In this document: in pieces, positions 1 to 11,279 of the stretch
How the letters are laid out: each line of letters opens with the position of its first letter
How positions within the stretch are numbered: position 1 is the first letter of the stretch
NCBI GenBank assembly: GCA_028456385.1
Contig: JALNQF010000021.1
Coordinates: 124,001 to 188,000, forward strand
Reading direction: 5' to 3'
Source of the DNA: Ophiosphaerella korrae
Taxonomy: Eukaryota > Ascomycota > Dothideomycetes > Pleosporales > Phaeosphaeriaceae
DNA: 64,000 nt
Translations under genes and position numbers: made by a program
Notes under the pieces: generated by a model
The model's database searches: none
The model's input: the letters and a program-made list of their open reading frames with translations, nothing else
What the model was told of the DNA's origin: nothing

Positions 1-1120
1 TAAGGCAGCTGAAATCTGAAACGTTCAAAAGTGCCCGACAGTGGGCTTACCCTTGGGTTGTATCGAGGGCGTTGGCTAGATGACAGACCTCAGCGAGGCA
101 ACCGCCGGACATACTTGGAGCAAGCCAGACTGGAACGCAAGCGACACCCTGGATGTGCAGTTCCATTTGCCGCTTTATCGTAAGTTGCAGTAGGCTATCG
201 GCCGTGGACCAAGAGATGTGACACACCATCTCGGGTGGATTCTCCTCAATTTCATTTCATGAAAACACTCCGAAACGGCAGCGAACGCATGTTCACAAAG
301 TTTCCCCGGATTTTAACGGTTAGCATACCCGTGCTTGATGCACAATGAAGATCGCTAATGTTACTTACTGTCTTAGGCGCCGTCCTGGGGTCCTTCAAAA
401 TAGGGCGGCGGTAGGGCGCTCACGAAAGACGGCCCCACTCCCACGCGGGAGTACAAGAGGGATGCATAAGCGGATTGTTTTGTGGGCCCCCGATCTGTGC
501 ATGAGGCCCACAAAACAATCCGCACCACCCTTGTACACGCGCACAGACTAACTCTCCCGCGGTACCCTTGTGACCTAGCTGCCATGCACTGCATGGCAGG
601 GATTGCGAGTCATCCTATCGGTAATACCGCATTGGGTCATATCCGCAGTTTTGCCGACCGGTATTATGATCCCTCGAATAAGAGCGGCCATTTCATGGCC
701 TGACTTTCTGGCATGACTCTCACTCTAGGCAAAAGTAAGTGGTAAGCGATTGGTTGGTGTGTAACTTTGAAAGACCATATCAGCGACATGGATTTGCTAA
801 TTGACCAGGCTTCATTGCGCCTCAGAATTGCGTATTCTGAAGCAACTAGGCAAACACATCACCATGTTACTTTGCATGAGTCAAACGTGTATTGGAGTAT
901 GAACGAAACTTGCGTTATCCTGGTTATCAACGTATGTGTCATCTCAAACAATTTCTCCTAGGTATCCCTTGCAAAGAAAAGCATAACAAGCACGTATTGA
1001 GCAAGGCCGTTAACTAATACCAACAGAAGACAGACCCATAGTGGGGAAGGAATGTGACTGCAACAACATAAACACTTTGAGTCAAAGAGAAACGTATGTT
1101 TTCGCTCAACTTGCTGTTTA
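1..1120. other. Intergenic region without a convincing gene
   Basis: Short reading frames here overlap one another on both strands and show no recognisable domain or splice structure. The only structured part is the inverted-repeat cluster at 444-599, listed separately. The last 120 bases are the downstream flank of the DUF6590 gene that ends at 1121. Confidence 0.6.
444..561. repeat. Large imperfect hairpin with a perfect 19-bp stem
   Basis: Positions 470-488 are the exact reverse complement of 505-523, with a 16-base loop. Moving outwards, 451-461 pairs with 528-536 (GTACAAG...GGG against CCC...TTGTAC) with a small bulge, and 444-450 pairs with 555-561 (CGCGGGA against TCCCGCG). Directly downstream, 579-588 and 590-599 form a second near-perfect palindrome around one central base. 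Possible origins are a MITE-like remnant, a cruciform-forming site or a structured transcript. No target-site duplication was found. Confidence 0.75.
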
Positions 1121-2449
1121 CTAGTAGTGTTGATACGGAGGGCTTTGATAAGTTGAATAGCTCTGTTGCGTGGACCAGGGACCAGTTTGAGTGGCAGTGG
1201 ATGGGGTTTTCAAGGTTATCGTATCTTCGTCGTCTTCGTCATTGTCGTCGTCTGGCTCGAAGCCACTGTTCTTTTCTTGTTTATGGTAACGCAGAAGCTT
1301 GGTCTTGTCCGCATTCACCACCATACCGATATCACGTACCTTGACGTTGCATTCGATGGTGTGGATCTTTCCCAGTCGTAGCCTTGATGCCGGGTGTATC
1401 TGCTCGTTTGGCTCAGTGGGTATGATTGCAATGGGATCCTTCGTCATGCCACGCTGGATCTCTCCGGGTATGGGCTGCGGCGGCGTTCCCGCAAGATGAA
1501 CAATAGTGTGTTCAGAGGGATTGCAACCGGGCTTCATGACTCCACGATTGCCGTAGGTCGTGATCGCGCTGTTGAAGCAGAGATAATTAGTAACAAGGCC
1601 AACCAAATGTCGGGATACTGACCAAGCTTCAACGAAGTGCTGCTGTCTGTTTACCCTCATGATGACAAATCGACGTATGTTACAATGCACGTGTTCTCCA
1701 AATCTGCTCCTAATAATTGCAGCATTTGGATGGATGGTGAGTTTACTGTTCTCAGTCCCATTCCGATTGCCTAGGGTTGAGCCTGCCGTTTCTGCCCATA
1801 CCATTGAAAATACGCGCCCTTGCTTGAAAAAGTCGTACTCTTCTGATTTAGTTCTCACACGGTAACCTTTTGGCAGTAAGCAAGTGGAAGGGAAGAATAT
1901 GTATTCTTAGCTCACTTGCGTCAAGTAACTCATACCAGCCACGGTCCGGTGTCCCTCTGATACTGAGTTGGCAACGATAGTTCTCTGGGGCTATATCTTG
2001 TCAGATGGTGAGGCTGATAATTCCTTGGGCGTTTAACTTACCTGCTGACACCATATTCGGGTCATAGCTTGAGGAGGAGTCTGTCCTACTTTTCCTGAGT
2101 TTGAGTCAGCTTCCGTTGCCCTAGCTGACTCCATGCATACTTTTCTCCCTCAGCTGCGCCATATGTCGCTTGTGTGTAGCTGTATCCGGCTGATGTTTCA
2201 GGGCTAGAAACTATTACCGGTGGCACAGAAGTGGGTTGTGGCTGGGAACTTGGAGTCCCCCAGTTGCATATTAACTGGCCTATGTATGTTGGTAAGTGAA
2301 AGGGCCTGGTCAGGGGTAAATTTCCACTAAAAATTTGGTGTACCATTGGCATCCAATCGATATGATCCATCGTTGTTGACTTCATACCGAAAATAACGTT
2401 GGTGATCTTCGCTCCACTGCCAATCGCCGTTGGAATTGTTCGAAGACAT
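1121..2449 (-). CDS. DUF6590 domain protein, five exons, 321 aa
   Basis: A fungal protein of unknown function. Hand-spliced exons on the minus strand are 2449-2344, 2279-2141, 2094-2042, 1842-1623 and 1568-1121 (966 nt, 321 aa). All introns are GT-AG; three are 46-64 nt and one is 199 nt. The N-terminus holds a Trp-rich segment (DWQWSEDHQRYFRYE) common at the start of these proteins, followed by a Pro/Ser-rich linker. The DUF6590 core runs from about residue 105 to 275: FFKQGRVFSMVW, then IRRFVIM, AITTYGNRGV, and the closing SRLRLGKIHT...VRDIG. The tail is acidic (a D/E run) and then Q/S/Y-rich. The start was chosen because ATG 2449 opens the Trp-rich segment in frame. A second gene with the same core lies 637 bp away on the opposite strand. 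The family assignment is confident; the biochemical role is unknown. Confidence 0.85.
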
Positions 2450-3086
2450 GGCGCCCAGAGCCTACCCTTGTGGGTAGGCATTTAGGCGGAGGAAAACACC
2501 GCATTTATCTTCTCGCCAAAACGCAGAGCCGCATGAGCAAAGGGTGTAGGTCAATGATTGCCATGTGCCGTCGCTCCCACAATACATTTCCTGCACTATG
2601 CATGCACTCTATCGAGCTTGCATGGTGGATTTTTGCGCGCATGGTCTTACAGGCGGGAAAGTGGGGAGAGTATTCACTGATTGGTTTTCTCCATGCACCT
2701 TCGCGGCAGAAGAAACCTTCGGGCCGCTGTGGCACCTTTGAAAGAGAGCCCGACCCTCCGGCGGCGCTGTGACAAGGCCACTAAAATACAGAGCATGCAT
2801 CCGTAATAGTGTCACGGTCCATGCGTATTGTATGTAATACTTATCCTACGCCACCACTCCTTCCTTTTCTTGTCTCATGTCCCTTTGGTTCAGCTCAGAT
2901 TTGAGCACGGACTTGTGCTACCATGCTGACGGTACACATTCCCAGCCATCCCTTGACCTCAGCTCATTCAGAGACCTCCACGTAGACCGTGCGTTGTATG
3001 GACTGACACGATCTTCAAACACTTCATTTCCAGCCCGAGGTATCAAACCCATTCTTCGTTGATATACAGAACCTTGTGCTGAGGGT
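2450..3086. other. Intergenic region between two divergent DUF6590 genes
   Basis: This 637-bp stretch separates the start codons of two divergently oriented DUF6590 genes, so it presumably holds both promoters. Short overlapping frames occur (about 2470-2815 and 2877-3062), but none has a domain or splice signals joining it to a gene. Additional 5' exons of the downstream gene cannot be excluded. Confidence 0.5.
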
Positions 3087-5963
3087 ATGGGGCTGTTCGA
3101 CTGGTACCCTCCGGCATTTCTTGACCTATCTTACGGTAACAGCAAGTACGGAGCGCATATGAGCAGGCTCGATATGCCGACCGCTACTTCAAATTTACAC
3201 ACAGGTGGAATTCTCGGCACAATAAATGGAAACATCAATAAAAAATTCTGGATACAGCTACAAAAAGGACTCAGAGACGTTTCAATACAGCAGGAACAGC
3301 TGTCGGAGGACAGAAAAGAGGTTCTAATTGACCGAGAGAGACTTGTATCCACTGCAAGACGAATCCGCGAAACTCGGCATCGGAATCTGGATAATGAAGC
3401 TCAGTTGATGGATACCATCCGGGAGCATTTGAATAATCTTGGACAACCTTTTCCGGAGAATTTAGCCCATGCCTACTCTGAAGTTGAGGAAACTCGGAAC
3501 AAGTTGACCATATTAGAGGATGAATACGATGAAATAGAGCAAGAACTGGAAATCTCCGAATGGACATTGTTAGAGAAGGAGGACGATTTGTACCAACGCG
3601 ATTTGCTGCAGTTACTCCACGAGGATCATTCTGAGAGCGACTATGGACACCGGCAAACGAGCTCGCAGTTGGATAGCTTTCCTCCTTCTCCCAGTGTTCA
3701 GTATCAGGTGGCTATGGAGCAGCATCGTAAACTCACAACGCGATTCAATGGCTTTCGCAAAGCGGATATGGAATCGATTGAAAAGGCAGCGAAGGCTGCA
3801 AATCAGAAGACCAACAGGTTACGCGAGGATGGCGATGTTCCTGGCTTTGAACAGAAGTTTAGCGATACACTCAAAGACATGATCGACTGTGAAGTGAAAA
3901 TGCAACTGTCTAAAGCGCATCTGGTACCACAAGTTAATTCCTTCGCTAGAACGCTACGTGCACGTTCAGAACCAAGTGACTTTACGAATTATCGCCCTGG
4001 AACTTTTCGAGGCGTCCCTCGAGCCCCTCAAGCCCAGTCAGACGGGACACCAAGGTCTAGAAATATCATGCAGCATGCGCCTCGCATCGAAGAATGGCTG
4101 TTTGATTGCCTGGAGAAGAACACCACAGAGAGGCTACATTACATGAGCACTTTGCAAAAGACTTTGGGTTCCATAGGCCAAAAAGACTTCGAGTTTGATG
4201 ATTTGAAAGAGATCATCGCAAAAACATGGCTGTCCGACATGCATAAGCCAATGTCCCTGCCTAGCGGCGAAAGTATCAACAGCCGGACCGGAGGCGTCAC
4301 AAAGCTACTTGACTCAGCCGAACAACAAGGCCACAGCGAGAGATACAAATCTATTCTTCTGTCGGATCTAAACTCGGGCATGGAGAGAGAAGTTAGTTAC
4401 TGCGATGCTTCTTCACTACTTACTCAACTTGAACCACCTGAGTTCAATATCGAAAGTCCTCCCAGTAATAACAGCTCATGCTATAGTCCAATGAGAGACG
4501 GGAAAGAGGGCAATGAATCACGTAGATCCTCGAAAAAAGAAGCTAGTATCATGGTCCCCGACGTAGAAGTGACGGCTCCAGCTCCAGCTCCGGATGACAA
4601 CCATGTATCTAGCATGGAGGAAAGCCTGTCTATTGAACGATTAAAGCCTATCAAATCTCCTCCACGATGCGATAGTGCTCATAATTCTGAGGCAGAAAAA
4701 TCAGACTGGAGTAAAGAACACCAAGGACCGTTACCCGAGGATGAACAAGGGTGGATCGAAATGAACGGAGCCGAACAACATAAAACAACGAGGGAACAGG
4801 AAACAAACCTTGTTGACTCTGCTCAGTCTCTTAAGATTGAATCTAAAGCTCGAGATACACGGTTTGAGTGGTCACCTGATCTACGCCTCTACCATAGTGA
4901 GAGGTTTGGTGAGGACGATGAAGTCATAGAGGCTACCTGGATCCAGCAAAAGTATGAGGATGAGCTCGATGAAGAGGCAGATTATAGTGTGCAAAAATAT
5001 TTTCAGTAAGCCCACATTTTGCTCTTGACATTTACACCAACCCATGAAATCCATTCTTACTATAACATTTCGATTTTTTCCCTTATTTCGCACCTAAATC
5101 GTCTAACTGTAAGCAGCTACCCCGGAGTGATAGGTGAGGCTAGAATGCCGAACGATAGTTTGTTTCCGGATTCCTACACGATGGATCGTCGCGTAAGTGA
5201 CATTAGCAGCGATGCACCGTCAGACGGCCCATCAGGATCAGGTGCACCCTCAAGCATATTTGGTAAGGCCTACTTATTTCTTTCGAGGAAGAAGCTAATA
5301 AGGAAGTTTTGGGGTTTATTCCTCCAGCTGATTATAAAAGATTCTTCACGCTCGGACGAGTAAGTATGGCCATTATAGCAACTTCCTATGTTCACACGCC
5401 TTTTCCATTGAAACTTCGCTAATGTTCCCTTAGATTTTCAAGACTAATTGGGGTGGCTACACAAATGATAGCACTGCGAATTCCTCGCAATCGTCTAGGG
5501 AGTGCAGTCCGCAAAGATATGTTCGCAAAGCAAGCGCTATGATCCGTCACTTCGTCGTCATCAATAATAAAGGTTCCTTCAGTTGGTGCGTGTAAGTTTA
5601 TCATGTATCTCAAACAACATTATAGTTTCATCTATATCATGTGAACTTTACTAACTTGATGATAGCTCCATTCAAGGCTACTCTGCCCTAACACTTCATA
5701 TGCCTTACTTTCAACTACCAGATATCGGAAGGGTCTACACCACAGGAGCATCTTTTGAAAATCCAATTAGTAAAGCCGAGAAGCCAGCAATTCGATTAGA
5801 TCTACTGGAAGGAGGCAATGAGGAACTGCCTCATGATCCTCGAATCAATTACAGCGATAAATATAAGATTTTTCACAAGAGGAAGCTAGTAAATATTGGG
5901 ATAGTAGACACCCAATATCACAACACACTATGGGAGAATTTTTACAAAGGTCACACAGAATAA
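3087..5963 (+). CDS. Long coiled-coil protein with C-terminal DUF6590 domain, 850 aa
   Basis: Exons are 3087-5005, 5117-5262, 5328-5359, 5434-5591 and 5666-5963 (2553 nt, 850 aa). All introns are GT-AG, with branch sites such as CTAAC before 5116 and CTAAT inside 5263-5327. Residues 50-180 are strongly helical and charged, a likely coiled coil, followed by a second helical segment (about 210-280) and a long acidic disordered region (about 440-640). The C-terminus is a DUF6590 core: YKRFFTLGRIFKTNW, IRHFVVI, SFSWCVSIQGY, then DPRINYSDKYKIFHKRKLVN, matching the order in the neighbour at 1121-2449. Without splicing, the main reading frame stops at 5009 and the domain is lost. ATG 3087 is the first in-frame ATG; M25 at 3159 is an alternative start. 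The function is unknown. The fusion suggests an assembly or scaffolding region joined to DUF6590, which is inference. Confidence 0.8.
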
Positions 5964-8139
5964 ACATAACGGAGGGCTTCGGTGGATTCTCTGCTTTGAA
6001 ACAACGAATTAAACCGCTTTTTTTTTTGCTCACGTAGCGAGTTCTTTACAGAAAATATCAACGCATTATATATTTTCAAAGATTTTCAAGACCCAGCGTC
6101 CTGAGGTCGTGACCCTCAAAAGGTTCAAGTGCGGTTAGTAGGCATGTCAATCTTTATTGATTCACGACGATAACCGAACCTCCCTCCCGAAAATAACGCC
6201 ATATATGCCATGCAATCGGTTTCATGCAAAGTGGAAGGACGGCCGGGAAAAAGCATCGCAGGTGTTCAACAGCATTCTGATCGATTCGTTTTCAGCCTTG
6301 TCATACCGTCCTCTACCCGAGATTGTGCAACCACCAAAGTTTCAACCATGCTTGTCGCATCCCAAAAGCGCGATCAAGCATGCCTACTAATACTAGCTTA
6401 CCGATATATGCAAGTGATTGTAAGTGTAGAACGGCACAAAGGCAGCTGGACATATCGCTGTAAGATTGACAGCCAGTTTACGATTGGCGTGCGAATGCCA
6501 AGTCCACCTCCCCTGCACAATTATGTCAAGTTAGCACTTGCTTTGTCGTCTCAATGATGCTTCAATATTGGAGACCCTCCAATAAAGACAGCTCATTTGA
6601 TAATAGGTCGCCATTCGGCACATCTGACTGTAATTTGCATGTAAGCCTTCTTGCAAAGGCACTTCAATTGGTGATACAGCCGCTGTCTTATCTCTTGGTA
6701 ACTTTACTTGTTTATTCCTCGCTGGGCACATGCTCTTTGCCTACTTTGCCTGAATATCCTAAAGTTCAGGCAGTTACCTAGGTACTTTAGGAATCACGGG
6801 TGCCCAAGAGCCTCATTCGATTTTTGATAGCGGATATGCGGCCAACTGCGTTTCCCGCTTTTGCTCACCGAGCGATGCCAAGAACGCAATTCTTATTCCT
6901 CAAAGAGACTTGATCCTTGTAAGTCACACCATTACTGCCGGGCTGCCGGAGATACAACTGCCGCAACTGAAACATGCAGTTGAAAGCTTCAAGCGAACCA
7001 CACTTTTTAGTCATTGGCTAACCTTGCCTGGTATGGCCAGTAGTGCTATGAGCATGTGCGATCACCATCCCGCGGTTATGTGTCGCTTTTTCGCGGGTAA
7101 AAACAACATATTGCAAACGCGGCAGGCTCCCAAGAACATGGCTCCATGGGAACACGAATGCGGGAACCTTCTAGGGCTGCAGCCACGCTACTTGCTTACG
7201 GTGGCTTCGTATATGCAACCGATGGAACCGGAAACTGATCAGCTGTCAGCTTTTGTTCGGCATACCGAATACCCGCAAGGCTGAGAGCGTCGGTCACATG
7301 CCGAGCACGAATTGTATCCATGCGGCTCTTGGCCAAAATACTGTGAGCCGAAACGAAATCCATTTCCGTTTCCAGCCTACATTGATGCCAAGTTGAACTG
7401 GTATGATGGCTTGACACTTGTCTATCAACATGTTTTCTTTCTCATACGCTTCATGCTTTCTCAAAGCAACATGAGTTGGCATAGATCATGAGCCTATTTT
7501 TTCACAAGAACGAATCTACGTAGACGAGACTCTAATATTATCAAATAGAACTTGTAATGACAAGAGCCTCCCAGCGTAACGCGCACTGCTAACTTTTTTT
7601 CAATATAACCTGGTAGCAACTTAAACTTCATGTCAACCCAGTTCGGGGTTGGCAACTGTATCAATTCAACTTCAGCCTATCGGGTACTAAATCTAATATT
7701 CATTAATGCTTAGCAGCCGAAGTGATCATATAATGTTGGACTAATTACAATGATACGAAATTAGCAGATCAACTGAAATTATGTATAGAACGATCAAATA
7801 AAATCAAGATTCAGAAGTCACTTGTAGTTTTATAAAAACTCATTTGTTCGTGAGGAAGGTCCATGTAATTATGTAATGGGACTAGAATAAATGCCCTGAA
7901 CGCTGTCTTTTGGTATAGTTAGTGCGAATACGATCGCAAACCTGTACATAAGATCTCAGCAAAACAGATTTAGCTGCTCTTGACTTATAATTGGAATTTT
8001 CTCCAAGATTTGACGAAACTAACCATTTGGGTATGATATTCGATATAGCTCAAGGTATCACAGCTCTATGTGCTGTGTGTTTACACCAATGTGTTGAGAG
8101 ACTCTCAACTGGGTTGCACCTAGATATCCTGTTTCAGAT
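5964..8139. other. 2.2-kb intergenic region, no supported gene
   Basis: Several short frames (for example 6157-6557 and 6910-7284, at most 124 aa) show no family features, no signal peptide and no consistent splicing. A 9-bp inverted repeat (TCCTAAAGT at 6757-6765, ACTTTAGGA at 6784-6792) surrounds a CCTAGG core. From about 7500 to 8130 the DNA becomes markedly AT-rich. Confidence 0.5.
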
Positions 8140-8916
8140 TTAGCCAACGAAGCACTCACTATCACGGTGTTCACAACCTATTGGTTTCGGTTGAGCACAG
8201 AAGCTCGGTGAAGGCGGCTCATTGTCTTCATCGGACGAGCTCCGCAGTTCCTTCATCGCAATTTCCTCGCGATTACCGCCTTCTTCCAGAAGACAATGTA
8301 TGTTAGGAAGAGAGCAAATCCAATCTACAAACAGGGTCCATTCTTTACCTTCCTTATTATATAGTTTGGCGCAGTTGTCTTCCCGTGAATAGGTCTCTTG
8401 GTACCAGGCGTGTTGCTTGCGTTCCTTGAGGATTTCGTGACTGTAAAACATGATCACGTCAATCGAATCAAGACACTTGTAAAGGTCCAGACCAATCTTA
8501 TCGATCTTGTCTTCGACGTCGGAGAGTCTAGGTATTATATCATTCAAATAATGACTGCGAATTTCCTCTGATTGATGGCTTACACCCCCTAATTGGCCTA
8601 TGATCTTGACATTATCAATCTCTAGATTTTGAAGCTCTGCGTAGCAAGACAAAATATCGTATTCTCCTAGGATATCGTAGTACTCCTCCTCACTGGAAAT
8701 CTCGAAAAAATGCTTTACAAGATTCAAGCATTCCGGAGGAAGGAGGTTAGACTTCTGTCTAGCGGAGAGCTCAGTCCTGTGATAGTATATACCAAGAGAT
8801 TGGTATTCTTCGAGAATTGAATCGATTTCTCTACTCAGAACTCCAATCATTTCTGCTTGAGTCATCGCCAGCTCTTGTATGTCACTCAATATGGCCGGTA
8901 GGCGTGATTCGCGCAT
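8140..8916 (-). CDS. Orphan helical protein, 258 aa, single exon
   Basis: One uninterrupted frame starts at ATG 8916. I do not recognise a family. The protein is Glu/Asp/Leu/Ile-rich and mostly helical by appearance, with amphipathic stretches at about residues 1-40 and 95-170 (for example IIPRLSDVEDKIDKIGLDLY). There is no signal peptide or membrane segment. The last 35 residues are a Ser/Asp/Pro-rich tail with three cysteines. It sits alone in an AT-rich, gene-poor stretch, the usual setting for lineage-specific fungal genes. Frame length and amino-acid composition argue for real coding sequence. It could also be one exon of a longer gene, but I saw no good splice sites extending it. Confidence 0.5.
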   Translation of the reverse strand: MRESRLPAILSDIQELAMTQAEMIGVLSREIDSILEEYQSLGIYYHRTELSARQKSNLLPPECLNLVKHFFEISSEEEYYDILGEYDILSCYAELQNLEIDNVKIIGQLGGVSHQSEEIRSHYLNDIIPRLSDVEDKIDKIGLDLYKCLDSIDVIMFYSHEILKERKQHAWYQETYSREDNCAKLYNKEGKEWTLFVDWICSLPNIHCLLEEGGNREEIAMKELRSSSDEDNEPPSPSFCAQPKPIGCEHRDSECFVG

Positions 8917-9593
8917 GGCCAGGCTTACTCAAATATTATAATATTGTTGTGAAGTTCAATATTTTGATTTTATATAAGTCTCAGTTGTTGACGGTAGAAA
9001 GAAGGAGAAGCTTATCATATTTATGTGGCATGAGAGCAACTTTTTTTAGAAGCGCAACGTGAAGGCATAGCGTAAGCTATAGTGTCATTATGGCGCTTTG
9101 TGTGAAAATAATCATATGACTGTATGGTCGTTTCGCCATTTGACAATTTCGGTTTTACTACACTCACTCATAAACCCAGAGTTTGCTTTGTAAGGACTGG
9201 ATGCAGTTAGCAGCGGCCTGTTCCAATACCTGCTCGCTCTAGTAGCGCCTATTCCCAATGTCCTCTGTAAGTAGACTAATCACATTTTGTCTGACACGTT
9301 CCGTCACTGACTCTCCCTCCGTATCATCCATGCTTACAAGAGTTAAGATCCATCGACTAAACAGCTTACCATCATAACTATCTATTTCTTATCGGGCCCA
9401 ATATCATTGTGGCCCGAAGGCCTTCCCAGGCGTTTCAGATTTCGGCGAGAGACAATTCGATACTACTCTCATTCTCGCAAACAGAACCCAAGCCATCGGT
9501 AATGGAATGGGCTCTGTTGGCTTCTTGAAAAATCTTAGGAGCAGTATTCATGATTTTGTACCATTGTGTCAGATATCATAAAGATAGAAGGGC

Positions 9594-9631
9594 AGGAGGA
9601 TTACACCTTTATCAAAAGGTGCAATCCTCCT
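9594..9631. repeat. 17-bp stem hairpin with 4-base loop
   Basis: AGGAGGATTACACCTTT (9594-9610) pairs with 9615-9631 with a single mismatch around the loop ATCA. A stem this compact could be a terminator-like or structured-RNA element, or the centre of a palindromic insertion. No downstream poly-T or neighbouring gene decides between these. Confidence 0.6.
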
Positions 9632-10549
9632 ATTCCCCCGTTGTTGGTTCAGAGATGCGCAATCCGGAGATCAGATGAGCCGGAGATGAGCTTAGCAATC
9701 TGATAACGAGCCTTCCTCAGGGTCCCCCTTGTTGAACAAACTAGCGCAACGATCACGAGCCTACAACACGCTAGATTGGCTAGAGCGCGGCATTCAGCTA
9801 TGAGAACAAAGGGATCATGAAAGAGCGCTAGAAAGGTATATCTCAGAGGCCCCGAACATAGAGATGATAGACAGAGCAATCAATCAATTCTATCGATCAA
9901 GTTAATCACATCAATTATCAAGTGACAATCAAATCTGACGAATGGATTGAAGAATATCTGTGTAGTGGTCGGCAGAGCTCTGTAGGTACCGCGACAGAGA
10001 ATCTGGGGTGTGATACTATAGGCATTAAGGAGGATTGAAGTGGGGTGATAGCCAAGCCCTATCTGATGATAGTATTGTTGTTCATCTTTGATCAACCTGA
10101 GCACAATAGCCTGCATGGCAAGTTCTGATCAGCTAATCCAGTCTTTGTAAGTATCGATAGTTATGACCGGGGCAGTTGTGGCATCCTCTAGTTCATTTTC
10201 TGCTATTCTTTCCATCCAGTTTTTGATGCGAGTCCTGTTATCCACGCTAAATATTTTTCCAACATAATTTAGCAGTGACTACAGATGGGCATGCGCGTGT
10301 GTGAATATGTTCTAAAAATCAGTGATGGGTTCTTACTTCAAAGAGAATAATGTTGAGGCTCTCGGCTTGTTACGTCTATTGGCTTCGATATGATTATAGG
10401 AGGGAAGATAAGATTCTGGTAGTGTCTATTCTTATAGCGGCAAATCCCAAATTTCTCTGTATATATATTAAGATATTGTGATTAATGTGACGTAATTTTG
10501 AGAGGGTAATTATACCTAGGTTAATAAAATGCACAGAAAGCATTTCGGC

Positions 10550-10562
10550 GGGGGGGGGGGGG
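10550..10562 (+). repeat. Homopolymer of 13 G
   Basis: Thirteen consecutive guanines. Such a run is prone to slippage, so its length is uncertain in any assembly. Confidence 0.8.
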
Positions 10563-10689
10563 TGAAGTCATAGTAAATGCGAGTTACATCATGCTGTAAT
10601 CTGATCCATGCCCACCCGCTTCATGGAATCTGAATTTAATGTCCGTCACTGCGTGGCGAGACACAGCGTAGCGAGGCCATTTTTCTCTC

Positions 10690-10990
10690 GGACCTTCGCA
10701 ATCTCATAACGCACGTATACACACCTCTACATCGACGAGGAGTTTGATAGCTCAATACCAAATTACGCCTATAACTTAGCTACCTTACTCGCCTGATCTC
10801 AACCCTATCGAGCACCTCTAGTGGCATCTTAAACGATAATATATAAGTACTATCTACAATATAATAACTACTTACGAGCTAAAGCTAAGTAGGAGGGCTT
10901 TTGCAGCGCGCTAAAAGAGTGCTGGCGGTGTATAACAACCGGGCGCGCTCATACTTAAGTTAATAATAAGTATACCGAGGAGAATTCAAG
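10690..10990 (+). mobile_element. Mutated Tc1/mariner transposase remnant
   Basis: The frame containing 10705 reads HNARIHTS, then after one stop LPYSPDLNPIEHL, a further stop, and WHLK. These are the two C-terminal catalytic blocks of Tc1/mariner DDE transposases (the DNAPIH block and the SPDLNPIE block). Both in-frame stops are TAG; the one inside HL*WHLK sits where the family has Trp, so TGG-to-TAG is likely. The end of the block, about 10900-10950, still resembles the C-terminal helix region. No full-length frame and no terminal repeats were found, so this is an inactive fragment. The high TA content and the stop types suggest RIP, which is inference. Confidence 0.75.
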
Positions 10991-11279
10991 CTTGCAGGCG
11001 CGCGCGAGGCTAGCAGACCAAATGCTAATTCAACCATCTTAAAATCTATCTAAAAAACTTGACTTTGTATATAATTTTAGGCAGTGGGTGGTTGTGAACG
11101 ATGAGGCGTTAATATTGTGTTGGGCACGCACGTGCCCCGTAATTCACGTCAGACATTGAAATCGAAGATGTTCCTTGAGCCACGGACCCGTATCATAACC
11201 CTCCGGGATAGGGTAGCGTCGGGCTCATATAATCAAAAGCCCTGGCTATATTACTGCATGTGGCTTTGACATTCTGAAA

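Larger units (their letters stand above)
8917..10690. other. AT-rich region without a supported gene
   Basis: No gene could be supported. A stretch at about 9390-9530 can be read as one open frame with protein-like composition, but it has no credible start or flanking exons, so I do not call it. A short hairpin (9594-9631) and a 13-base G run (10550-10562) are the only distinct sequence features before the transposon remnant. Confidence 0.45.

Noticed and set aside
373..703. Overlapping reading frames on both strands around 345-703
   Set aside because: They arise because the DNA is an inverted repeat; the translations mirror each other and have no family features.
5263..5287. A 25-nt intron before the DUF6590 core
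   Set aside because: Below the usable size; the 65-nt intron ending at 5327 has a proper branch site and keeps frame.
6910..7284. 124-aa plus-strand frame
   Set aside because: No ATG-linked exon structure, no domain and no signal peptide; the composition looks like non-coding translation.
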